Origin: Brachionus rotundiformis
Lineage: Eukaryota > Rotifera > Eurotatoria > Ploima > Brachionidae
Length of the DNA stretch: 64,000 nucleotides
Direction of reading: 5' to 3'
Assembly (NCBI GenBank): GCA_016802295.1
Contig: JAESIW010000065.1
Location: 1,312,825 to 1,376,824 of the forward strand
Part shown: positions 24,210 through 32,366 of the stretch, in pieces
How the letters are laid out: the number at the start of each line of letters is the position of its first letter
Position numbering within the stretch: the stretch's first letter is position 1
Notes under the pieces: generated by a model
What the model was told of the DNA's origin: nothing
The model's database searches: none
The model's input: only the letters and a program-made list of their open reading frames with translations
Made by a program: the position numbers and the translations under genes

Positions 24210-24514
24210 TTCATTAAAAAAAAATAACTTAGTTAAATATTTTAAATGTAGATATCTTTTATAAAAAAATTAAAAGTAAAAGTAAACTTTTACTTGAAGC
24301 AATCTTTTTAAAGCAAGGAAAGGATTCCTTGATTTTTATTTTATTTTGTTTGAATTATTTATTTAGAAGAATGTTTGCAATTATTATCCATTAAATTGTT
24401 ATTCTACGATGTTAAATAAAGCTACCTTTACATTTGCTTTATTGATATTTCTTGAAAGATTGTGTTCCACTAGGTTAATTTCTAACCAAGCTTAAAATAG
24501 AAAAACCAAAAAAC

Positions 24515-24522
24515 TATAAATA
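24515..24522 (+). promoter_or_regulatory. TATA box of the 24566 gene
   Basis: TATAAATA, 51 bp before the ATG at 24566. Confidence 0.6.
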
Positions 24523-24565
24523 ACAATGAAAATTCTATTTCTCATCTTAAATAGAAATTTCCCAA

Positions 24566-24931
24566 ATGTCAAGATTAATAGCAAAGACCGGTATTGAGTT
24601 ACCAACTTTTTCTCCAGCGCTTGGACCAGAGTCAGCAAATCGAAAGCCTAAGAAATTCACAAGTCATCCATTAAAATCATCACATCAAGAGAAAACTGGT
24701 GAAACACTAAAATTTAATATACCTGAGTTTAACTTTTTCAATGCTGAGAAATTTGATTTCGAATCATTGAATAATTTTTTAGTTCCAAACAATTCATCGC
24801 AATATTCTGGCGAATTTGAACTAAGCAATTTCAATTTTAATTTCAACAGCTTTCAACCATCATTTGGAACGACCAAAATTGCTGATAATTCTTTTCCTTC
24901 ATTTTTTGATAATTTTCAATTTAATTTTTAA
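24566..24931 (+). CDS. Phe/Asn/Ser-rich low-complexity protein, 121 aa
   Basis: Single exon, start ATG in AAATGTC context. Basic N-terminal half, then a C-terminal half dominated by alternating Phe and Asn/Ser (FNIPEFNFFNAEKFDFE, LSNFNFNFNSFQPSF), ending FFDNFQFNF. The terminal Phe-rich style matches the ends of the two SAAPAP genes (NFGSFGTFF), suggesting one family or one selective regime. No signal peptide, TM or known domain. AATAAA follows the stop directly. Confidence 0.7.
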   Translation: MSRLIAKTGIELPTFSPALGPESANRKPKKFTSHPLKSSHQEKTGETLKFNIPEFNFFNAEKFDFESLNNFLVPNNSSQYSGEFELSNFNFNFNSFQPSFGTTKIADNSFPSFFDNFQFNF

Positions 24932-25431
24932 ATAAAATTTTTAATTGTAAAAATATTTTTATCTTAAAATAAATCAAAGAAATGATTTCTTAAAAAATTG
25001 TCTCTATACTCTTTGATACCAAAAATTGAATTAACTTTTTTTTTAAAATACCAATTATTACAAAAACTTTAATTGAAGAATTTAAATTACTATATTATCA
25101 AGTCTGTTTTGAAATTATTTTAATTACACTAGTATAAAAAATTTTGATTAAATGTAAAAAAAAACAAATTTTTTATTCTAAACTTTGAATCAAAATTAAA
25201 ATTTTTAATTGGATATAAAACAATAAATGGAATTTGTTTTATTAAAAAAAAGAATAAAGCTATAGAAACTCTTTAAAATAGATTTTAATATAATGTAAGA
25301 TAAATGGAAAAAAAATAAAGCTTAATTAAAAAGGTTTTTAAATAAAAAATAATCGTTCTATTTGTTACGTGTTACCAAGATTGTAGTATTTTTCTTAAAA
25401 CAATATAGTATGAAAAAAACCTAAATAAAGT
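24932..25431. other. Intergenic within the biased-composition gene cluster
   Basis: AT-rich. Nothing recognised. Confidence 0.4.
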
Positions 25432-25456
25432 TATCCGAGCGTTAAAATAATGTGGG

Positions 25457-25464
25457 TATAAAAA
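25457..25464 (+). promoter_or_regulatory. TATA box of SAAPAP gene copy 1
   Basis: GGGTATAAAAACAAC. It lies 12 bp before an upstream ATG (25469) and 84 bp before the ATG at 25541, which argues for the latter as start. Confidence 0.65.
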
Positions 25465-25540
25465 CAACATGAAAACATATCCTAAAATAAACCAGTATCA
25501 ACAAAAATACAATAAAAAAACTTCAGAAACAAAGATCAAA

Positions 25541-25972
25541 ATGTCTGCCGCTCCATCAGCCGCCCCAGCACCATCAGCAGCTCCAGCTCCATCAGCCGCC
25601 CCAGCACCATCAGCAGCTCCAGCTCCATCAGCTGCCCCAGCACCGTCAGCAGCTCCAGCTCCATCAGCAGCCCCAGCTCCATCAGCTGCCCCAGCACCAT
25701 CAGCCGCCCCAGCTCCATCAGCTGCCCCAGCCTTAACTTTGTCAAACTTCTCATTCCCAACCACCTTCCCATTCGATGCTTCATTTGCCAATTTTGCACC
25801 ACTTCCATCATTTGACAACCAATTTTTTGGTGCTCAATTCGCTGCTCCAGCTTCTTTTCCATCTTTTGCTACTGCATTGCCAGCCGAATTCCCATCATTT
25901 GCCACTCAGTACTCTGCAGCTCCATTAAATACTTCCTTTTCTAATTTTGGTAGCTTTGGCACTTTTTTCTAA
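25541..25972 (+). CDS. SAAPAP hexapeptide-repeat protein, copy 1 (143 aa)
   Basis: MSAAP, nine SAAPAP hexapeptides (18-bp units) and a terminal SAAPAL, then a Phe-rich tail (LTLSNFSFPTTFPFDASFAN ... SFSNFGSFGTFF). The start at 25541 is preferred over the in-frame ATG at 25469 because the TATA box at 25457 puts initiation downstream of 25469. The coding repeat is far richer in GC than its surroundings (Ala/Pro codons ending C, A or T). No signal peptide. Ala-Pro repeats form stiff extended rods, while the Phe/Ser-rich tail could drive aggregation or cross-contact; a structural role is inference. AATAAA at about 26014. Confidence 0.8.
   Translation: MSAAPSAAPAPSAAPAPSAAPAPSAAPAPSAAPAPSAAPAPSAAPAPSAAPAPSAAPAPSAAPALTLSNFSFPTTFPFDASFANFAPLPSFDNQFFGAQFAAPASFPSFATALPAEFPSFATQYSAAPLNTSFSNFGSFGTFF
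25556..25735 (+). repeat. 18-bp coding tandem repeat (SAAPAP), copy 1
   Basis: Nine full units plus a terminal variant. Units differ only at third positions (for example TCAGCCGCCCCAGCACCA and TCAGCAGCTCCAGCTCCA), partly alternating, so selection keeps the peptide. Confidence 0.9.
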
Positions 25973-26440
25973 ATTAGTTATTTTTTGAAAAGTAGTTGTA
26001 AAATTTTATTTACAATAAACTTGTAATCCAAACATTATAAATGTTTTTTATTTTATTATTAAAATGACACTAGCTCTAAGCATTTTGACTAGATTTACTG
26101 ATACACTAGCTCTCTTTAAGTAAAATTTTTAATTGTACTTTTAAAATAATTTGAGAATTAAACTTAATTATTGGGAATGATTATCGTAAAAACTGAAAAA
26201 TAATTGAATTTTAAAATAACATTTAATTTCTAATAAATCCGAAAACTTTTCTTTATTATTTGATAATCGTTAATTTAAGAATTTATTTAAATTAATTCTA
26301 ATGTTTTTTAAAAATTTAAAATCAAAATTTCAAAAATTTCCAATCTAAAAATCTCATCAGTTTTATTTACAATTTCAAAGGTTTTTCATAATATTATAAA
26401 AAAAATAATAAAATGAATGCGTATATCATTTATAATTATA

Positions 26441-27814
26441 TCAGTACCATTGAATTGAAAAAGATGTTGATCCATCTCTATATTGTGGTTTATTTATGAA
26501 AATCTTTGTTCTGCATAATGGACAGGAATTTTCTTTATCAAGCCAAATTGATACACAATCCGCACAGAATATATGCTTTTAATTGAATAAATTTAATAAT
26601 AAAATTTTAAGAAAAAAGTTAATCTACTTGGCACTTCAAATTAACTGGATTTTTTAATCGGTCTTGACATATTGGACATGTTTGGTCATCTGACTCGTTT
26701 GTTACAGTATTTGTTCCATAAGGCTTAAAATTATTATGATTATAGATAAATTTCTTAGTAATAAAACTATGTAATACATTTCCTTGGTAAAAATCTCGAA
26801 TGCATTTGATAAATTCACTAGTTAAATTATAGAGCTGATTCAGTTTGAGTATTATGTAAGCAATACATAAAAACAATGGTAATGTTTTAGGTGATTGATT
26901 TGTTTCTTCAAAGTGGAAGATGAAAAGTATCCATGGATAAATCGGAATTAGAGACCGGTATAAAGAGCCGAAAACTTCTATGCTTGAGTAAAAATTTCCC
27001 TTTAATGAGATAATTAATTTCATATTGATTCATTAAATAAAAAATACTCTTGTTTGTATGGAGCATATATTAAAATTTAATAAAGTAAAAGCTGCCTTGA
27101 TACATATGACTATAAATTTAAAAATAGTATCAGAACAAACAACTATCCAAATAAGATTCCATGTGTCCATTTTTTTTACATTTGGGGATAAAAATACTAA
27201 GCTTAAATAGAAAAATCATAATAAAAATAAAAACAATATAAAGAATTTGAATTAAAAAACACAATTTACCAGTTTTCCAGTTGGTTTTCTTTAAAAATAT
27301 GGAAAAAAATTAAAATGTGAGTAGTTAAATATCCTATGAGTAACAAAATTTTCTTTGAACTCTTCTTGTCCTAAAAAAAGCCTGAAAAATCACAGTCAAA
27401 AAAGAAAAATAATTTCAATACTCTCAATTCAATTTGTTTGACTAAAATTTTGTTGGCAAAATGCTGGGTGGTCAAAAAGCCTAAAACAATTAAAAAACCA
27501 AAAAAATGCTGATGAAGCAGTTTTACGAGTGCAATTATCAAAAAAGGAAAACTGGACTGTAAAGCACGCACAACTAAATTTGCCAAACTCGGGTTTTGTT
27601 CTTGGTTATTTATTTGCTGTGCTTGCTGTGATTCATTCGTGTTGGCGTTATTAACAACTTCGTTCATTAAAGTATCCAGGTTTCTTGTGTTCAAAAAATT
27701 CCCAACTACTTCATTTTCTAGTTGAGCATTGTTTCTAGCATGGTTCTCGAAGTCAATCACTGTATTTTGTAGAATGGTGTCATGAGTACCTAGGTGATTT
27801 GAGTTTCTGCTCAT
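26441..27814 (-). CDS. RNFT1: RNFT1/RNFT2-type membrane RING ubiquitin ligase
   Basis: ER/membrane RING E3 family (RING finger and transmembrane protein). Five exons: 27422-27814, 27270-27370, 27048-27201, 26628-26999 and 26441-26575; 1155 bp, 384 aa. Polar N-terminus, then several TM segments (SFPFLIIALVKLLHQHFFGF, ILLLIGYLTTHILIFFHIF, WNLIWIVVCSDTIFKFIVIC, LIPIYPWILFIF, LPLFLCIAYIILKL). The C-terminal RING is split across the last intron: CPICQDRLKNPVNLKC, then HIFCADCVSIWLD and CPLC. The ending DGSTSFSIQWY matches the RNFT ending. It lies between the two duplicated SAAPAP genes on the opposite strand. RNFT1 versus RNFT2 cannot be decided. Confidence 0.9.
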
Positions 27815-28500
27815 GTCTTACTAAATTCACTTAATTTTTTAAAAATATTTATAGCATATTATAAAATGTTGGTATTTGAGTAATATAACTCTATTTATTC
27901 AGTGTTTTATTATAATTATTTACAATATAAAATTAAACTTAACATTATACATTGTTTTAATATTATTTTATATTAAAAATGAAGATCAATGGGATTGATA
28001 TATACTCAATTTAAAAATTAATTTAGGGATTTTTTTTGGAGACAAATTTATTTTTAAATCTCAAAGAAATTGTTAATCTTCTAATTCTGATAAAATTGTA
28101 TAGTTTTTAATTTTTAACGATAAAAAAAATTAAGGACTGAGAAATTTTGTGTAGATTGGGGAAAAAAATTGAAGAATTTTAAGTATAATTTGATGAATTA
28201 AAACAAAAAATATAATGAAATGAAAAAATTGTAAACAAAGTAATTCTAAAATTAAAATCGTTATTTTTTATTTTTTTTAAATGATTTAAAACAATTTGTA
28301 TATAATAAGAACAATAAAAAAATCTATCAATTAAAATCGATTAAAATTTTGCTAGTCTCTAAAAGAAAAATAGAAAAAGATTGGATAAAATAAATAGTAT
28401 ACCATGCATGTAAAATTCATAAAGAAATCGCTCGTGAATAGTAAACTTAAAAAATGGAAACTGAAAAATAATATCCATTTCGAAAAAGAATGAAGTTAAC
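27815..28500. other. Intergenic, RNFT upstream flank
   Basis: AT-rich spacer between the RNFT start and duplication copy 2. No signal seen. Confidence 0.4.
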
Positions 28501-28525
28501 TATCCGAGCGTTAAAATAATGTGGG

Positions 28526-28533
28526 TATAAAAA
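28526..28533 (+). promoter_or_regulatory. TATA box of SAAPAP gene copy 2
   Basis: GGGTATAAAAATAAC, 63 bp before the ATG at 28589. Same arrangement as copy 1, with a 21-bp shorter leader. Confidence 0.65.
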
Positions 28534-28588
28534 TAACATGAAAACATATCCTAAAATAAACCAGTATCAACACGAAACAAAAATCAAA

Positions 28589-29038
28589 ATGTCTGCCGCT
28601 CCATCAGCCGCCCCAGCACCATCAGCAGCTCCAGCTCCATCAGCCGCCCCAGCACCATCAGCAGCTCCAGCTCCATCAGCTGCCCCAGCTCCATCAGCTG
28701 CCCCAGCACCGTCAGCAGCTCCAGCTCCATCAGCAGCCCCAGCTCCATCAGCTGCCCCAGCACCATCAGCCGCCCCAGCTCCATCAGCTGCCCCAGCCTT
28801 AACTTTGTCAAACTTCTCATTCCCAACCACCTTCCCATTCGATGCTTCATTTGCCAATTTTGCATCACTTCCATCATTTGACAACCAATTTTTTGGTGCT
28901 CAATTCGCTGCTCCAGCTTCTTTTCCATCTTTTGCTACTGCATTGCCAGCCGAATTCCCATCATTTGCCACTCAGTACTCTGCAGCTCCATTAAATACTT
29001 CATTTTCTAATTTTGGTAGCTTTGGCACTTTTTTCTAA
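28589..29038 (+). CDS. SAAPAP hexapeptide-repeat protein, copy 2 (149 aa)
   Basis: Paralogue of the gene at 25541: same MSAAP start, ten SAAPAP units instead of nine (one extra 18-bp unit, fifth in order), terminal SAAPAL, and the same Phe-rich tail with a single visible replacement (FASLPSF for FAPLPSF). Promoter TATA box and AATAAA (29080-29085) are conserved, so both copies are probably expressed. Function unknown, probably structural. Confidence 0.8.
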   Translation: MSAAPSAAPAPSAAPAPSAAPAPSAAPAPSAAPAPSAAPAPSAAPAPSAAPAPSAAPAPSAAPAPSAAPALTLSNFSFPTTFPFDASFANFASLPSFDNQFFGAQFAAPASFPSFATALPAEFPSFATQYSAAPLNTSFSNFGSFGTFF

Positions 29039-29125
29039 ATTAGTTATTTTATGAAAAGTATTTGTAAAATTCTATTTGCAATAAACTTATAATCCAAACA
29101 ATATAAATGTTTTTTATTTTATTAC

Positions 29126-30374
29126 CAATTCTCTTATTTAGAATAATTAATGAAAAAAATATTAAGCTAAGTCAAGCTGGTTAGCTATTAAATCATCCTT
29201 TCTAGAAAAAAATAATATAAAATGACAATTTGTATATATTTTATTAATTAAATTAAATATTTTCTGAAAAGTTTTTATAAAATTTTATAACAATAAACTT
29301 CTATTCCAAAAAAATTTTAATGTCTTAATTATATTTAATTTTTTCCGGGACAGTTACGAATTGCGGAGCCTTCTTTTCAGCCCACATGTTTGAAATATGA
29401 TTAAAAGAAAAATTTTTTTTTAGTTAAATGTGTACAATTAAAGATATTTATTTTATTTTTACATGGTTAAATTAATTTTCTCCTAAGAGTTTGCCGATGA
29501 GGCTTCAATCACAAAATTAACCAACTTCACATGGCCCAAAAAGGTAATTACAAAAATTTCAAAATTTATTTAAAATATAATTGAAAAATTTAATTATTAC
29601 AAGTTTATTTTAATTTTCTTTGAGTAATTTTTGATAACTTTATTTCTTTGAGATAATATTCAAGTTAATATTTTTTAAAGTTTCTAGTTTTAATAATAAT
29701 TATGATAATAATAAAATTAAACTTAATGAATTTTCTTGTTATTCTTCAAAATGTCCATATAATTTTTTTTTACTTTTTTTCAATCAGTGACATATTTCTG
29801 TTATTTTTTCATAATTATCAATTAAATTAGATAAGCAAAAAAATACACCTCTACAGACTTGAAGGTTTAAGTTCATAAGTAGTGTAATTATATGTTAAAT
29901 GTTCAGAAAATATTCAGTGCTCAAAAATTTTCTAATATCTGATTAAATATAAACAGAAAGATGTTGAAAAATTTTGAAAATCTGTTTGAACATTGATCAG
30001 ACATGCTGTTAACTTATTAGGATAAGGATATTTTAGAAAAAGCTTTTTATCTATTAAAATTAATTTGATAAAAGCATTGATGAATCCTAATCTCCAAAAT
30101 TTATTGCCAATAAATCGAAAATAACCGAAAAAGGATAAGATTGTGTTTTTAAAAATCAGTACTATAAACCATTTCTTTTTAGTAAAATCATTTTAGAAAA
30201 TTCAAGAAAATAATAGGTATAATTTAAAATCTTTTTAAATTAGGGATTCGAATTTGCAGCGTTTAGAATATTCTTTTTTACATAAAATATTAAATCATGA
30301 CAAAATTAATTAAAATAATTCTAATTCCAAATCCAAATTTATTTAATTTCTATTTCAAGCATTAAAAATTTAAG
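29126..30374. other. Intergenic; possible orphan exon-like pieces near 29350 and 29489
   Basis: Mostly AT-rich. Two less biased stretches stand out: 29345-29400 reads TVTNCGAFFSAHMFEI after a CAG, and 29489-29543 reads FADEASITKLTNFTWPKK between an AAG and a GTAATT donor. They could be exons or a pseudogene remnant of an unrecognised gene. I cannot join them in frame. Confidence 0.25.
29262..29325 (+). pseudogene. Possible relic of a third SAAPAP-gene 3' UTR
   Basis: The stretch around TTTCTGAAAAGTTTTTATAA and CAATAAACTTCTATTCCAAA parallels the 3' UTR of both copies (GAAAAGTAGTTGTAAAATTT and CAATAAACTTGTAATCCAAA), including the poly(A) signal. No coding part survives next to it. By-eye similarity in AT-rich sequence, so moderate support only. 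Confidence 0.4.
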
Positions 30375-30382
30375 TATAAAAG
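30375..30382 (+). promoter_or_regulatory. TATA box of the 30414 gene
   Basis: TATAAAAG, 39 bp before the first in-frame ATG. Confidence 0.6.
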
Positions 30383-30413
30383 CATCTTTCTAAAATGAAT
30401 AATCTAAAAGCAT

Positions 30414-30951
30414 ATGAAAAACAAGATGTCTAAAGCAACTATTGAAAAGCCTCAAAGCAAGAAAAAAGATAGCTTGGAATTATCTTTGTTACAATATAAC
30501 TTTGATTCAAATTATTCAAATTTTTATGCGCCATTCACATTTCCATACTATTCATCGTATAATTTCGGATATAATTACTTCGAACCATGCTGCTCTTATT
30601 TTCATCCTTTTCTTACTCCTGTCTATAGCTCAGCCAACTTTTGCTCATTTGGTAATTTTTGCGAATAAAATTTTTATAAAATAATTACTTAATTTTAAAG
30701 GTTTTTGTGATCCTAATGAATCTTCATCATGTATTAAAATAACTGAAATTAAAGATATCACTGATGAGGAAATTGATGAAAAAAAAGCCGAAAATGAATC
30801 AGATCGGAAATCAGAAATACCGTTTCCTACCAAATTTGATGATTTTAGTTTTAATAAAGAGGAATTTGATAGACAAGTTGAAGATATACAAAAACAATAC
30901 GAAAAATTTTTTGTCCAACTGAATTCTCACATCACACATCACACAGCATAA
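30414..30951 (+). CDS. Phe/Tyr-rich protein with acidic C-terminus, 162 aa
   Basis: Two exons, 30414-30651 and 30701-30951 (489 bp, 49-bp intron). Basic start with two in-frame ATGs (30414 and 30426; the second gives MSKATIEK, resembling the MS- starts of its neighbours and better spaced from the TATA box). The middle is aromatic (NFYAPFTFPYYSSYNFGYNY) with a CC pair. The C-terminus is charged and helical (ITDEEIDEKKAENESDRKSE ... VEDIQKQYEKFF) and ends HITHHTA. No known domain. Shares the TATA promoter, size and aromatic bias with the 24566 and SAAPAP genes. Confidence 0.7.
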
Positions 30952-31036
30952 TATATAATGATTAAAATAAAATTTTGACCAAATAATTTATTTCAAACTA
31001 AATTATTTTAAAATTAAATCAATTCTTCCAGGAAAA

Positions 31037-31183
31037 ATGAGCTTAACTTTGAAATACTTTAGTCCTTTATTATTTGTCGTATCATTACATTGCTTGGTAC
31101 ACTATAATACCGGCTATCGGGATTTTTTGGAGAATAGAAATCTCGAGGCTTGCTTTCTTAAATATATTTTAATAATTTTATAA
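31037..31183 (+). CDS. Candidate 48-aa secreted peptide
   Basis: Open frame MSLTLKYFSPLLFVVSLHCL then VHYNTGYRDFLENRNLEACF and a hydrophobic AT-rich end. The first 20 residues look like a signal peptide. No splice or promoter support and no family match, so it may be chance. Confidence 0.3.
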   Translation: MSLTLKYFSPLLFVVSLHCLVHYNTGYRDFLENRNLEACFLKYILIIL

Positions 31184-32366
31184 AAAATAAACAAATTTGA
31201 TAAAATTTTTACCGTCCAAAAGCTCAGACAATTCGATGCAATGCATATTATTCTATTTAGGCTTGTTATTAAGCTGACAAGCAATTTTCTCAAAAAAAGT
31301 CTAGCAGTTTAAAACTGCTTAAATCATACTAAAATATACCTTTGAATGTTATGCTTGACTGAAATTTCTTTTCTTCAAAATTATAAGGAATCTTACTTAT
31401 TTGGAAAAAATAATTAATTTTTATAAAAGCCATCAATTAATGCTAAGGTAAACAAAAAGATCCTAACAAAAGAGACAATAGAACAAAAATTCGATGGTAA
31501 AATTTTAGGTAAATAAATTAAAATTGATATTTCAAATTTCTAATCGGTAGTTGAAAAAAGTAGGAAAATAAAAATTTTCTCTTTCGGATTCATATATACA
31601 ATTTTGATTTTTAAATATTATCACAGATCTAATCTAAATAGATATTTTCATAATTTTTTTAATTGTTAATTGCGAAATATCATGCTCTAACAATTAACAA
31701 ATATAAAAAATTCAATTATCTCAAATTATTTTAAACTAGTTAAATAAATAAATATTAAGCGAGCTTCAAAATTCTGAGAAATATTTTTATTACAACATTA
31801 GTAATTAATAATTGATTAATTTTATTTAAGATGATAAATTATACCTATTGAAGATTTTGTTTCTATATAGAATAATCATATCAGTTTTTTATCCTAATTA
31901 TGATGGAAATTGTTCATACTAAAGTTTAGAAATAATTTTGATATGGTTTTAGGAAAGCTCTTAAATCTTTTAAATAAATTATGAAAAAAATTGTTTAAAT
32001 AATTAAGAATTGATTTTTTTATTTAATTTAAAATCGACAATTCCTAGTAAATAAAAACAAAATTTTGTTAAATCGATTCCATCTTGAGGTACTTGAATTA
32101 AATAATCAAATCTAATTATTAATTGGGATTTTAATTTAAAAAAAAATGAATAATATTGAATATATTAAACATATAAATGAGAGATGATATTAGACTTAAT
32201 TTGATAATTTATTTTTCTATCACGAAATTTTGGAGGCTTTTTTGTTCATTTTTTAGATACTAAAAAAAAACTCAAATATCATAATAACTATTTTTATTTT
32301 TTAAATATACATTTTTTATTTATAAAATTAGCAAAACATTATTTAACAAAAAGTAAAAATCTTAAA
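31184..32366. other. Intergenic
   Basis: AT-rich. A perfect short inverted repeat (AGCAGTTT-A-AAACTGCT) lies at 31303-31319. No gene recognised. Confidence 0.4.

Larger units (their letters stand above)
25432..26058 (+). repeat. Duplication block, copy 1 (promoter, SAAPAP gene and 3' UTR)
   Basis: Near-identical to 28501-29123, from TATCCGAGCG upstream of the TATA box to beyond the AATAAA. Sequence diverges abruptly at both ends. The copies differ by a 21-bp indel in the leader, one 18-bp repeat unit in the coding region and scattered substitutions. Confidence 0.9.
28501..29123 (+). repeat. Duplication block, copy 2
   Basis: Second copy of 25432-26058, same orientation, separated by the RNFT gene. 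High identity through promoter, gene and 3' UTR suggests a recent event or gene conversion. Confidence 0.9.

Noticed and set aside
25469..25540. In-frame N-terminal extension MKTYPKINQYQ of the SAAPAP genes
   Set aside because: Lies too close to the TATA box to be in the transcript; treated as promoter/leader.
25498..25862. Two long antisense open frames over SAAPAP copy 1 (and the same over copy 2 at 28567-28928)
   Set aside because: An 18-bp repeat unit without stops is open in several frames at once. They are mirror products of the sense repeat and have no promoter or splice support.
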